Of a DNA stretch of 64,000 bases, positions 46,938 through 59,362 are shown one piece after another. Position numbers and translations under genes: made by a program. The stretch's first letter is position 1; every line of letters begins with the position of its first letter. The stretch is from assembly GCA_034509735.1 (NCBI GenBank), contig JACGWO010000002.1, positions 41,223,855-41,287,854 of the forward strand, given 5' to 3'. The notes beneath the pieces were generated by a model, which was given only the letters and a program-made list of their open reading frames with translations, did no database searches and was not told the DNA's origin. Source of the stretch: Sesamum alatum. Lineage: Eukaryota; Streptophyta; Magnoliopsida; Lamiales; Pedaliaceae.

Positions 46938-47384
46938 GTGTCCAAACTTTTAGTTAAAAAGGTGTTGGTAGACACTGGGAGCGCAGCCGACATTCTATTT
47001 TATGAGGCATTCTCGCAAATGGGAATTGATTCCAACATGCTGAGCAACGTCAACACTCCGTTGGTAGGTTTTAACGGGAGTGTGGTAGAACCTCTCGGGA
47101 AAATAGCCTTGCCCATTTCAATTGGGTCTGCTCCCCATCGAGCCATTCGGATGATAAATTTCCTGATAGTGAATGCATCGTCATCTTACAACATAATCAT
47201 GGGGTGGCCTAGCCTAAATGCATTCCGAGCGGTTGCCTCCACATTCCATATGAAATTGAAGTTTTCCACTTACAGGGGAATAGGAGAAGAGATTGGAGAT
47301 CGCCGCCTCGCGAGAGAATGCCACGCCAATATCCTCTGGAAAGGAATGAATCCGGGAAGAGGGAGAAACGGCCAATCATCATAA
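46938..47384 (+). pseudogene. Aspartic protease region of pol
   Basis: The catalytic-type VLVDTGSAADILFYEAF lies at about 46962-47012, in the usual place between gag and reverse transcriptase. A later NIIMGWPSLN motif (about 47190) is also typical of plant gypsy protease domains. The frame ends at 47384 and the link to reverse transcriptase is broken. Confidence 0.85.
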
Positions 47385-47559
47385 ACAAAGAGGGTTGCGA
47401 AAAGAACAGTACTTCAATCCTCCCCAGCCACACCCCTTGTCAGAAGAACATAACCAAGAACAAAAGAAGGAGAGAGGACAGAAGATGAAAAGTTGTTGGC
47501 AGCAGAGAAGATAAAAGAATGTTCAATTGGTGGAAGACGAGCCCGAAAAATTCACATCA

Positions 47560-48840
47560 ATTGGAACGACCATGGGGTCAGAACAAGAGCAGAAACTGGT
47601 GAAATTTCTCCAAGACCACTCCGATACGTTCGCATGGAGTTGTCCACAACTTGGTAGGAATAGACCAAAAAATTATAAACCCATCGGTTGAACGTTAACC
47701 CAAATGTCCGCCCAGTTGAAGCAGAAGAAGCGGAGCTTTGGCCCCGAAAGAATTAAAATAATTAAAGAGGGGGTGGAAAAGTTATTGGCCGTCAAATACA
47801 TCCGCCCGGTACAATACCCTGAATGGTTGGCCAACGTAGTGTTGGTCCCCAAACCAAATAAGAAGTGGAGGATGTGCATTGACTTCATAGATTTGAACAA
47901 GGCGTGCCCGAAAGATTCATTTCCCCTCCCAAGGATAGATGCACTAGTCGACTCAATGGCAGGATGCGAAATGATGAGCTTCATGGACGCCTTTCCAGGA
48001 TATAATCAAATCGCCCTTGAGGTGGAAGATTAGGAGAAAGACAAAGCTTCATCACTGAGTAGGGTACATTTTTTTCTATCAAGTGATGCCGTTCGGTCTG
48101 AAAAAAACGTCGGGGCCACCTATCAAAGATTAGTGAACAAGGCCATTTCCAACAGATGATAGGACGGAAAACATGGAAGTTTATATATTGACGACATGTT
48201 GGTGAAAGCCTTCGGAAGGAAGACCACATACAAGACCTAGGGGAACTCTTCACCATCATACACCAACTGGGGATGAAACTCAATCCCTCCAACTGCACCT
48301 TTGGCGTACAAGGGAGGAAAGTTTTGGGATACTTGGTCTCGCGCAGAGGAATTGAAGCGAACCCAGAAAAGATCAAGGCAATACAAGAAATGAGCCTCCC
48401 AAAGAAAACAAAAAGAAGTTCAGAGATTATAGGAAAATGGCGGCCTTAAGCAGGTTCATGTCGCGAGGGGCGGAGAAAGGACTCCCTTTCTTCAAGACAC
48501 TTAGAAAAGTGGAAGAATTTATATGGAATGAGGAATGCCAGGAAGCGTTTGAGAACTTAAAGAGGTACTCGTCTGCCCCTCCACTGTTTGACTAAACCCA
48601 AACAAGGGGAACCATTGTACTTGTACTTGGCAGCCTCTGAGGACGCGGTGAGCGCAGTGTTGGTGAGAGCACAAGGGAGATATCACCAACCCGATATTAC
48701 GTAAGCAAGATATTGCAGGGGGCAGAACCCAAAATATCCCCCAATTGAAAAACTGGCCTTAGCATTGGTGACAGCCTCTACAAAACTACGTTCGTACTTC
48801 CACTCCATCAAGTAGTTGGTGTTGATAAACCACCCCCTGA
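47560..48840 (+). pseudogene. Reverse transcriptase and RNase H region of pol
   Basis: RT motifs include RPVQYPEWLANVVLVPKPNK (about 47806-47865), CIDFIDLNKACPKDSFPLPR, FMDAFPGYNQIALEVED and, after a TAG at 48031, the active-site YIDD at 48185-48196. The RNase H domain follows (about 48600-48830) with frameshifts near 48110, 48170, 48590 and 48710. It copies element RNA to DNA in related elements; here it is disrupted. Confidence 0.85.
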
Positions 48841-48879
48841 ATCATATTCTGGCAAGCCCTAACGCTTCGGGAAACATGA

Positions 48880-49420
48880 TCAAGTGGGCAGTGGAACTGA
48901 GCGAACACGGAATAGAATTCCAACCACGTCCCGCCATAAAGGCGCAAGTCCTCGCGGATTTCATTTTTGAATTACTGCAAAGGGCGGAAGAAGGCGAACA
49001 CAGTCTATGAAAAATGTTTGTAGATGGATCCTCCACCTCAACAAGCAGTGGAGTAGGGATAGTCATTGAAAGCCCGGAAACGAACATCATGGAGTACGTC
49101 ATCACACTAACCTTCCCGGCCTCAAACAACGAAACTGAATACGAAGCCGTGTTATTGGGAAGCAAGTTGATCCATGCGGCGGGGGCCCGATGGGTACATG
49201 TATTTAGTGACTCCCAACTCATCGTTAACTAAATGGAGGGAGAATATGAAGCAAGACGAGAAAAGATAGCTAAATACTTGATGAAACTACAATAAGAGAA
49301 AGAAAAATTTCAAGAATTTAGCATCAAACAAATCCCCAGGGAGCAGAATTCTGTAGCTGACTAACTAGCAAGGCTGGCCAGCTCCACTCATTCGAAAAAA
49401 CGAACAATATCCCTGCTATC
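48880..49420 (+). pseudogene. Second, archaeal-type RNase H (aRNH)
   Basis: A second RNase H fold follows the first, with catalytic-style residues in MFVDGSSTSTSSGVGIVIES (about 49014), NNETEYEAVLLG and VFSDSQLIVN. Stops interrupt it at 49230, 49293 and 49362, each where relatives have Gln. An additional archaeal-type RNase H after the RT-RNase H pair is diagnostic for the Tat lineage. Confidence 0.8.
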
Positions 49421-49529
49421 AGCAACACATTCAGCAATCAGCTTAGAAGGGAGCGACCAGAGAGGAAGCAACGAAATCCTGGTAACAGTTGATACGACCA
49501 CTCAGTGGAAGTCTCCCATCATCTAATTT

Positions 49530-50735
49530 TTGGCAGAAGGAACCTTACCCCCGGACAAAAAGGAAGCCAAGAAGATAAGAATGCGATCTGCCAGGTTCAC
49601 TTTGACAGACGGAGAGCTATATAAAAGAAGATTCTCCACTCCATTGCTAAAAATGCTTGGACCGCGAACGAGCCGAAATACGTCCTTCGGGAAACACATG
49701 AAGGCAGCTGCGAAAACCATTCGGGGGCTCGATCCTCGGCCAAAAAAGTTTTACGACAAGGATACTACTGGCCAACTATGTTGAAGGATGCATCAGCTTT
49801 GGTCCGCACATGCTCCCCCTGCCAAAAGCACGTTAATCACCTGCATAATCCTGCCGCATTCATGAAAACGATAGAAAGTCCCTGCCCATTTGACATGTGG
49901 GGGATGGACATAGTGGGGAAGCTACCTCATGCAGTCGGGCAAAAGGAATACCTAATTTGTGGCAGTTGATTACTTCACTAAGTGGGTAGAGACGGAACCC
50001 CTATCAAGCATCACCGAGAAAAAGGTGATCAAGTTTGTATCGCAAAACATTATTTGCCCATTTGGCATTCCCAGAGCTATAGTCACAGATAATGGAACCC
50101 AGTTCCAAGGAAACAAGTTGAAGAGCTAGCTAGGGGAGTTGAAGATAAAGCAACTGTTCACATCAGTAAACAACCCCCAAGCGAATGGCCAAGCCGAAGT
50201 AACAAATCGAACCATTCTTCATCAGTTGAAGACACGCTTAGGAAAAGCTAAAGGAAATTGGATGCACAAACTCCTAGGAGTTCTATGGGCGTACCGCACC
50301 ACCCCTAGAGAACCAACAAAAGAATGCCCCTTCAACTTGGTATACGGGACGGAAGCCGTGCTCCCCGCGGAAATAGGAGAGGAAATTTGGAGAGTAAAAA
50401 CCTACGACGAAGAGCAAAACTCTCAAGCGAGGAGGGAAGACTTAGACCTGATTGAAGAAATGATGGAGGCAGCAGAAAGAAGGATCCGGGCATACTAACA
50501 CTTAATGTCTAAGGTGTATGACGGCACGATACGCCCCCGAGGTTTTCAAGAAGGGGAATTGGTGCTGCGAAAGACTAAAGCATTGGGACCCGTCGGAAAG
50601 CTAGATGCCAAGTGGGATGGCCCCTATATAGTGACGGAAGTATTGGGACCTGCTACATATAAATTAAAGAGGGAAGATTGAAGCCCGCTCCCTCAAACTT
50701 GAAATGTGAAAAACTTGAAAAAGTATTACGTGTAA
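49530..50735 (+). pseudogene. Integrase region of pol
   Basis: The CC half of the zinc-binding HHCC domain is seen at about 49810-49830 (CSPCQKHVNH). The DDE core shows FDMWGMDIVGKLP (about 49890), IVTDNGTQF (about 50080) and NNPQANGQAEVTNR (about 50170). The C-terminal part carries LPAEIGEE and, near 50570, VLRKTKALGPVGKLDAKWDG. A frameshift near 49960 and stops at 50126, 50498, 50678 and 50701 disable it. Confidence 0.85.
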
Positions 50736-51195
50736 CCGTTCCTTTCCCATTGAATAAAAAATCATGATTTCCCTTGAATAAACTCGTTATGATAAATTTC
50801 TATTTGATAATGTTCAGTTTACCAACACATGATATTCTTATGCCAATATTATGCAATAATATTTATAATAAATTTCCAAAAGGCTGTTCAAAACATGGCA
50901 GTCCGGAAGAGTAAGGCCTAAAAAACTACCTTGAGGGGGAGGTACCCCCCCCCCCAGAGTAAAAAAGGCCGAGAAAATCCTCTATAAACAAAGAGAGTTC
51001 CATAGAATGGAACTCCTTGAAGAAAAATCTTAAAGGAAAAGCTTTAAAGCAAAAACACTAACATATATAAGTGTGCATAAAAAAATCTCCATGACATCAA
51101 CATAAAGAAAAAGGTATGAGCGGAAACACCCCAAGATAACAACGGAATATGAAAGTCAGAAGAGAATACTAAAACAACGGAAAATAAGTAATCCT
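50736..51195. other. Non-coding spacer 3' of pol
   Basis: AT-rich spacer between pol and the antisense ORF. It includes a poly-C tract (about 50947-50958), with no domain in any frame. Confidence 0.5.
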
Positions 51196-51201
51196 ATCAT
51201 A

Positions 51202-53417
51202 CTATGAGGCATCAATTGCAGGTACATCGGCTGGAGCAGTCACGGCCTCCCCATTCTCAACGGTTCCCCCCTCAACTTTCGGCCCTCCAAGCTCTGCCAT
51301 CGAGGGGTCAAGAAATAGGAAGTCCACCCCAAGAAAGCGACCGCTGGAACGCAAGGTTGCATGACACTCCCTGATAGTCTGGTCATAAACCTCCTCGGCC
51401 TTGGCAAGTTCAGCAAGCTCAAAGTCCCCAGACTTCTCAAATTCCTCTCCAAAATCAGCCTTGACGTACTCCAAGTAAAGTTTCCCCGCATCAGATTTGA
51501 GGAATCGGGAATCGGAGTTGACTTCTCGGTTAAGAGAATCCCTAAGTTCCTTCCCAAGTGCAACAGCATCAGCAAGCTCCCCCTCCAAGCGTTCCTTAGC
51601 TTCGGTAGATTCAGCCAAGGCTGAAGTCAAATGGCTTATCTCTTCTTGATACTTCTCAAAACGTTTAGAAGCCACATCCGCCAAAATGTTCACCTGTAAA
51701 AAGAAAGAAATGAAAAACACTACCAAAACCTTAAACTGAAACAAAAGCAATGCAAGAAACTACGCACCCTTGCAGACTCCCCGCGGAGCATGCTCACAAA
51801 ACCATCATCTGAGAGGGAAGAAAACTTAGACACATCAAACTCACTAATCGTAGGAAGAAAGTTTCTCCCTCGCTATCTAGACGTCGGTCGTGTCCCAATA
51901 CGAAAAAAACATCCCCGCGTCGATTGGTCCCATAGGTGAAAATATCCTTTTCCCATACCATGAGAAGGAGGATCAGAGGAGGCGTCCCGATGACGCTTCA
52001 AAACACTCCCGCCGGAACTCAGAGGAGGAGAACGCCGCCCACCAGAAGCATCCCTCGCCCGTGAAGGACTGGAACCCCGCCTTTCACCTTTGTCGTGCGG
52101 CGACGGAGGAAGAGGAAGAGGACGAGCCCGGGCTGAAATCCAGGAAGGGCCACCCTCCCGCGAAGCATTAAACCGGCGAACATCCTCCAAAGACAACTTC
52201 TTTCCTGAAAAATGGAAAAAATAAAATGAATAAGCCATAAACAATAAGTAAAAGGAAAAAAGTAAAGTAAGACGAAATATAAAGAGGGATACCATCAGAG
52301 AACAAGCCCGTCACATTGAAGACTTGATCAAACAAACCAGCCCTAATATAAGACATCTTGAGGTCGTGGGTCGGAGGGAAATCAAGGGAGGAATCAACCC
52401 AAGGAGCACACAAACCCCAATCGGAATCTCGAACGCAAAGAAACCTCTCCTTCCAAGGACCACAAGATGAAGTACAACCCTCCAAAAATTTGCAACCATT
52501 GCGAGGATAAAAGTAGAAGAAAGAGTCGTTCACTACCTTCTTGACGGAAAAAAGGGTGTGGAAAGCTTCTACAGAAGGGGACAAGTCTAACTCACTAAAG
52601 CGATGAAGAATCCCAAGAAGAACATGAAGTCATTGGGAGTAAGCTGACTCACACTAACGCCAACACTACGAATAATCTCTACTAATAAAGGGTGAGGTGG
52701 AAGAGTAAAGCCCGAGGAAAAATACACGGAGTATACCATGAAAAAAACCCAATGGAGGAGACTTGACACGATCCCCACAAGAAGGAAGAAGAAATTCCAC
52801 CGGAGGAGAAGAGTTATAGTTAGCCTCCAAGAAACGAAGCTCTTCTAAACCAATAACGCTATCACACACATCCACATCCATAACCCTGCAATGGGACCTA
52901 GGAGCTGAAGAACATTCTCCCCCCCCCCCCCCCCCCCAAGTTCATTTGAAATAGTTAAAGGAGCCTTAGAACCTACCCCCTTGGGAGAAGATGAGTTAGA
53001 CTTGAAAGAAACATCTAGAGAATCGGGGGACAATCAGGAAGATTGCGAATGGCCTCAATGACCTCTAACACAAAGCTATCATCATCAGCATCTAGAACAA
53101 TCACATCGGAAAAGCGAGGAGGATTAAGAGTAGGACGATGTGATGACCCCTCGCCCGAAGGAAGAGTAGAAGAACGAAAGGAAGACCCCCGACCGCCGAG
53201 TCGTGAAAGACCCTCTCGGCCCCCACGGTCGGGCGCGCCTCGATCGGAAACATGGTCGAGGCTGGCGCCTCGACCAGCCTGCTGGCCATAGCCCTGCCTC
53301 GACCAACCTGCTGGCCGAGCCCTCCAGGGCTACGGCCAGCATCATCCCCTTCGCCTCGAACCCCCCCTTCCCCCCGTGGCCGAGGTGAACCCCACTAGAC
53401 CTACGAGAAGACTCCAT
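51202..53417 (-). pseudogene. Antisense, intron-containing ORF of the Tat-like element
   Basis: It runs against gag-pol. From the right it has a Pro/Ser-rich N-terminus (53417-53100), a segment YFSSGFTLPPHPLLVEIIRS (about 52730), then WKERFLCVRDSDWGLCAPWV (about 52440), and ends in a coiled coil (51690-51480; SHLTSALAESTEAKERLEGE). The middle resembles the 'putative gypsy type transposon' protein family found as extra ORFs in Tat/Retand elements. Two small introns fit GT-AG rules: 52292-52205 (88 nt) and 51767-51693 (75 nt). A poly-C tract at 52919-52937 and several frame changes disrupt the upstream part. Its function is unknown. Confidence 0.7.
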
Positions 53418-53813
53418 AACTCCCTAGTGAAAATTATCGACTACAACCAAGAGGAGAGGAAGCAAGCAATCAACGCAAAAAATTAAAATACGAACGAAAC
53501 AATGAGAAAAAAGAATGATTTAAAAGTACCTTTGCGGTTTGACATTCGGAAGAAGACGAAAGAGCTAGCACACCCAAGCCTAAGAGGAAGCACGAGTCAA
53601 GAAGGAGTGAACGAAGAACAAAGCTCAAAAAGTTCTAAATTGAGTGAATGAGATACGTATATATAGACGGAGAAGATGAAGAAGTTTCCAAATGAGGAGG
53701 ATTCTGCTTGCCAAAGTTGTGACTATTCCCTTCCTCGTGGAAAAGATGGACTAACCAAAATAAATAGATTCTACTTACCAAGTTACAATTATTCCTTTTC
53801 TGAATGCTTGGAA

Positions 53814-53827
53814 CTTGAGGGGGCAGT
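53814..53827 (+). promoter_or_regulatory. Polypurine tract
   Basis: The purine-rich ttgagggggcagt stretch directly before the 3' LTR is the expected plus-strand primer. Confidence 0.75.
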
Positions 53828-54290
53828 TGACATGGAGAAAAAAGAAGTCAACCTTTATTTATTTCTCTCCATTAAATGAGAGTGTATATCAAGGAATATT
53901 TATGAGGATTATGGAGGAATCATGTCTTTAGAGCTTAATTCATGGAAGCTCCAACATTAACGCTAGAGCAAGGAGAAGACCATATCGTCCCCATAAAATG
54001 TTACCATTTATACCCTAGGATACAAAGACGGATGGCAATGAAGACAATATACAACACTTACTGTAAATAGAATAGTAGTATAAATAGGAGTCCAACCCCC
54101 TCATTTTAGGGGATCTTGAACTTGAGAAAACTCTACAAGTACACTTGTGCGACTATTGATTATCTTGGATCGAATTGTACGTATTAGTGATTGTGTCCAA
54201 TTCATAATTAATAAATCGAATATTTCATTTATTGTCGAATTCTCTTTATTTCGTTTGTTGTTGAATTATCTTTAATTTCTTGTAACATCA
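53828..54290 (+). repeat. 3' LTR of the Tat-like gypsy element
   Basis: It matches the 5' LTR throughout, with roughly 14 base differences and indels (an extra gt near 53884, a 6-7 base insertion near 54181). Confidence 0.92.
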
Positions 54291-54601
54291 ATAGAAATTT
54301 ACGTATTATTAATCCTAATTTATACCCAACATAAATTTTGGTATTGCTTTTTCATGATATAAGAGTTATAAAAAAATCAAACGAATAATTTATAATTTTA
54401 TGTATATAAATAATATAGAAAGAGCGAGTAGGATTGATTTCGGACCTCAATCTTATTATTAATGATTGATGTCTTATAAATAAGTTCAAGATTTATGGCT
54501 TCGAGTCTTACTAAATGTGTACGTATTTGTTTTACTTAATGTGAATTTATTATAATGATATTTATTTTATGGAATGTGAGTTTATTATAATATGTATAAG
54601 A

Positions 54602-57233
54602 GTAAATTATAGCTAACTCTCATGAGATCTGACATAATTATGAATACCCCCTCATTATTTGAAAAATCACAAATACCTCCCTCAAATGAAAAAATAATTA
54701 TGTAGCTCCTAGACGGACATGTGAAAAATATTACTTTACCCTTGTTGAATACTTTTTTAGAAAAAACTATGAAAAAATCTTAGAGTGTGTAAAATAAATA
54801 ATTCATAAAGAATATTTGTGACGTCCATAGAATTTTTTTTCATAATCGAAGGGCTAATTAGTCATTATTAAAGAAATATAAATTTAATTATAAGTTATAA
54901 GTTGAAATTGTATATATATATATATATATATTAAAACTTGAAGGGATTAAATTGGGACCTTATTAAATATTTGTGGTCAATATATAAATATATAGAAGTT
55001 GGGGATCAAATTGTAATTTTAATAAAAAAAAAAAAGAGAGAAATTGATTTCAACGCAGCACGTGGCTGCCTATCAATTCTACTCTCATGTATTAAAATAT
55101 ATGTATATATATGTAACTTACTATTTAAGAAACTAAAACATACACTTTTAAAACTAAACAAACATTACACAATTGAATATTGTGTTAACTTCAACCGGTG
55201 AAATGAGGTTAGTATTTTTATTATAAATTATAAATTAATTATTATATTAATACTATTTAATTAATGCATTTATTAAATATGATTTGTACTATTTGATTTA
55301 TTATTTAACCGAAATTTATTGAATTTGAGTATTTATATAAATTAGTGTTCGGTATATATTTAATTGGACCGGTGATATTATAGTCAATAAATTAGAATTT
55401 ATTTAATCTATTGGATTTAGTTGTTGGTATAATGGATTATTCAAAATTAACCAAGTTTATTAACCAAATACATAATTGTATATATTATTGTGTAAATAAT
55501 TATTATAATTGTGAAGAATTGGCAAAAATTAATAGGAATAGTAGGGAATCATATTTGAGAAATGTTAGGAAAATTATATTTTGAGAAATATGGTAGTTAT
55601 TAAAAAGAAATATGGGATATTTGTAATAATTTCATTTAGGGATGTTATAGAGAACGATAATTATAAAAATATGAGGGGTTTGATGAAATAAGGTCTTATG
55701 AGTTAATTGATAAATTAATTAATATACGGGGGAAGTTTATAGTGTCTAAAATGTAGACGAAAAAGGAACGCAGGTTTAAATTTAAATATAAATGAAATAT
55801 TAAAAGATTGATATAAAATATACGCATATATTTAGTAATTTCATTCGTAATTTACGATATTTTCAATATATATTGATTATATATTATAACGTATTATAGG
55901 ACATGGGGATAAAGTAAAAGAGTAATCAACTCCTACTAGCATAATCGTTTTGGAATCGAGGTAAGTATAGTTAATTGAACCTATATAAGTATATATGATT
56001 GTACTTGTTTGTTATAAACCTGGTTGGTATTTGTAAATGCTTATTTGGATTACGTGGTTATGCTGTAAAGTTGTCTCTATGTGTTTATTTGTGATTATTT
56101 ATGTAATATAAAGATTGACATATGATTGTCTTATATTATATTTATTGTTGCATGGAGTTGAATGAAAAAGTTAATTATATGTACATCGTTAAATTGAGAT
56201 AAAGAGATGACTTACCTAGTTGGGAAACATAGTCAATGGTTTATGATGATGTGGTTGATGACGATGTGATTGACGATGTGGCATGAGAAAAATGAATATA
56301 AGCTAGGTACCATGGCGCGTAGGGTACCAGGGTATTCCGAGTAGCGGGGAATATCCTGTATTGATAGCTACACATTGGGGTGGTGTGGGGATTGCCATGT
56401 TCGTTGTAATGTCCTGCGCTGATATTGCTACACACTCAGATAGTGTGGGGATATCACATTCGATGGGTATCCTGTGTTGTATATGATATGATATTGATTG
56501 AGATAATGATAGCCGACAGGACCATTGACTGATGTACTCCAATTAGAGTAAGCAGGGCTCTCAGAAATAAACTGAAATTCTGGATAATGTCGTTCTATTG
56601 ATTGATGTGTAATTATGATGTTGATTACTTTCTGACTTTGTGGTGATTGTATATTGATTATTTATTGGTTTGTTTCATGGCATGTGACAATGGATGTGTA
56701 TAGGCTAATTAGCTATACTTATTGAGTAGGCAGCTCATCCATTGCCAATTTTTTTAGGATATAAGTCACAGTGACTAGCTGAATTGGATCATAAGCCGTG
56801 TTGCCAATCTTATTAGGTAAGGCAGCAGTGATATCTTGGGTTGAGATCTTTAGCTACATAACTACAGAAATATTAGATTTTTATTTGAATTTGTACCTCA
56901 CGATTTATTGGTTTTAATATAAATTTCTTGTAAAATGAATTTAATTATAGAGGATGTATTATAATTAGTGATATTAAAGTATAATGTTGTAGGGGGTGCT
57001 ACAATATTAGTCGATAAAAATATTTTTAAAAATTATAAAAAAATTATAAAATTATAATTTATAATTCAAAAGAACATTTTAAGCAGTTCAGCACAAAAAT
57101 TAGATGAAAATCTAATGGAATGACCATGTTATTAGGCGAACGTTAAACTTAAAAAGTATTTATAATTTTTCAAATAACGAGAAAATATTTATAATAATGT
57201 CAAAATTTAAGAGAGATGACTGCAACTTACCCT
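54602..57233. mobile_element. MITE split by a solo LTR
   Basis: The left half (54602-54816) and right half (57004-57233) together make a member of the 4984-5426 family. The ends gtaaattatagctaactctc and (inverted) gggtaagttgcagtcatctc pair, and the inner words 'cataattatgaatacccc' and 'aaaatatttataataatg' are complementary in kind. The split point corresponds to 'gaatattagtccataaa' in the intact relative. Confidence 0.7.
54817..57003. mobile_element. Solo LTR, 2187 bp, with perfect 5-bp target duplication
   Basis: The unit begins TGTGACGTCC and ends GGGTGCTACA, so its termini are TG...CA with short inverted repeats. ATATT flanks it on both sides (54812-54816 and 57004-57008). No gag, pol, primer-binding site or second LTR is inside; an (AT)n tract is at about 54911-54932. 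Length and ends fit the long LTRs of chromovirus-type gypsy elements, a judgement from general features. Solo LTRs arise by recombination between the two LTRs of a full element. Confidence 0.85.
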
Positions 57234-57837
57234 ATGTATAATTTGAGTTAATTAATCGAATAAGCGTGTCGCAAATTTTAGTAACACTAATTTAAGAAAC
57301 AAAGAATGGGTGAAAAGGGAATCTTATTTCTCCATATCTCGAAAACATCATCATCATTGACAACATAAATCAGAACAAACGAACATTGGAATTATTAAAC
57401 AACGTGTCGAGAAAGTGTTGAGGCTGAGAATCCGAATAGTTGGGAAATGGGAACCATTGATGGTGGAGCACTTATTCAATATATTTCATACATCATCATT
57501 AGTATTTAGAGCCCATACTAATATTTTGGATCGCAACTATACATAGATTAAAAGGCGACCAATTCTAGTTTTCCAACTCCAATTTATATCTATATTAATA
57601 TATAAAAAAAATCATCTATATTTATAAACATCGATTAGTGATATAGTCGCATCAATTTTTAAATATAACAATTATATCCCTGATGAGATAATTTTAAAAA
57701 TTAATTATCATTACTTTTTTTTTTTGTACAGAAGTAATTTCACATCACTTTAACATCATTATATTATTTTTTTTGTTATGTCGATAATACCTCAAGTTGT
57801 TTTTCTTTTCTTTTTTTTGTTTTTTGAAATACTTGGT

Positions 57838-58155
57838 TTTTTTTTTTTTAACAAAACCACCCGGGGGTGGGGGGAGCTTTTCGGGGTCCCCTTCCTTTCT
57901 CCATTAAATCAAGAGACAAAAATATGTACAACGGGGAGTGCTAACTCCCTAAGATATTCTACGAAAGCTTAAACAAGCAGTAATACTCCCTTACATAAGG
58001 TAGAAAAAGCATAAATAAGGAGTACTACTCCCTTACAACAGATGATGTGTGAAAAGCACCTAGAGTTGTCTCTGCTCACAAAATAGATTGAGATGAGTGA
58101 GTGTTGTCTGAGTGTCAAAAAAAAATTTCCAAGCAGTGAGAAGTTCAGCACCCAT
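57838..58155 (-). mobile_element. LINE 3'-end fragment
   Basis: On the minus strand the segment ends in a C/G-rich hairpin-like block (accccgaaaagctccccc, then acccccgggtggttttg) followed by an A tract (T run at 57838-57850 on the plus strand). That architecture is typical of plant L1 3' ends. The upstream border is unclear. Confidence 0.45.
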
Positions 58156-59362
58156 TTAATCTTCGAGTATATACAACAGTGGATGACCTACTCAAGGATA
58201 CAGTGACAATATACATAGTAGAGGTCCACATATTCAAAAACAAGTATGACACCAAACCGGGTAATCCACAGAAGGCCAGACACAATAAAATCACGAAAGT
58301 ATGACGTTGAAGTACTACTTTGTTTCAGCTCCAGATTGAAGTTGAAACTATTAGTGCTAGTTGTGTTTAAAGCGAATGCACGAAACGATAACGTGCCATG
58401 ACGGGCTCACTTTTTACTCACAAATCGTCGTTTGTGGCATCACTGCATCAAATATTTTTGTTGTGTTAATAATACTCTTAAGTGATTTTTTTCCCCTTTT
58501 TTTTCTTTCGAAATAGGATGTTTTTGTATATATATTTTAAAATGTGCAAGATTATTATTATATACATGCAGCGAAGGTGCGCAACAACAGCTAGTACTAA
58601 TATTTAAAAAAGTCACTTTCCACTCACAACTGACTGTTTGTGACACCTCAATACCAAATTTTAAACTACCAATTATATCCTTAAATATATGTATTCATAT
58701 ATTTATTTATTTAAAATGATCTACTTTATGTTTTTACAACAATATATTATCATGTTTATTCCACAATTTAATCATATATTAATTTTTATTTTAAAAATTT
58801 ATGACGTATCTATCTGATTATATGCATGTTCAGTACTGCGTGCCACGATAATTTTTTTAATTAAAAAAAAAGATCTCTACTATGTTTGGTGCAGTAGTTA
58901 GGTGTTCGAGGAATATTAAGGTAGAAATTGATGCCTCATCGAACTATGTTCGTAATATTATTTGGTCTAAAAGTCTTCGACAGAATTGAAAAAGTAAATT
59001 AGTGTATGATTATCTTTTTATTGTTTCTCTAAGTATCATCATGGCAGTTCAATAATTGGATGGAGGTTACTAAAAGAAACAGCTTAGTCTTGAAGGGAAA
59101 AGAGAAGGAAAAGAGCGCCTTCGATATTTTATTGCAAATTTATTCTATATTTACGTTTATTCAACATACACACGTTATGTATAAGAAGATGATATTACGT
59201 ATTTAATTTTTAAAATATATATATATATATGATGTATATATATTAAATGGAGTAGAAAATAAATAGTTTTTACAATAAAAAATTCAATCCGAAAAAGAAC
59301 CAATCCATAGTTGATCATGTGATGATTTTTTCAATTTTCTTTCTAATAATAACAATCAATTT

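Larger units (their letters stand above)
44639..54290 (+). mobile_element. Ty3/gypsy retrotransposon, Tat/Retand-like, complete but decayed
   Basis: Two LTRs (455 and 463 bp, beginning TGACATGG and ending ACATCA) bound a 9652-bp element. A primer-binding site of the TTGGCGCCGTC type starts three bases after the 5' LTR (45097). A polypurine tract, gagggggcag, precedes the 3' LTR. The order is gag, protease, reverse transcriptase, RNase H, an extra archaeal-type RNase H, then integrase, and finally an antisense ORF before the 3' LTR. The extra RNase H and the 3' antisense ORF are hallmarks of the Tat group. Five-base flanks are GTAGG and ATAGA, a poor match, so the target duplication is uncertain. 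By hand the LTRs differ at roughly 14 sites plus a few indels. Confidence 0.92.

Noticed and set aside
52919..52937. Poly-C tracts at 45220-45242, 50947-50958 and 52919-52937 as regulatory or quadruplex elements
   Set aside because: They are simple homopolymers in a decayed retrotransposon and likely of uncertain length; function is not supported.
44634..54295. Clear 5-bp target duplication for the Tat-like element
   Set aside because: The flanks are GTAGG and ATAGA, sharing only the central three bases; I do not count this as evidence.
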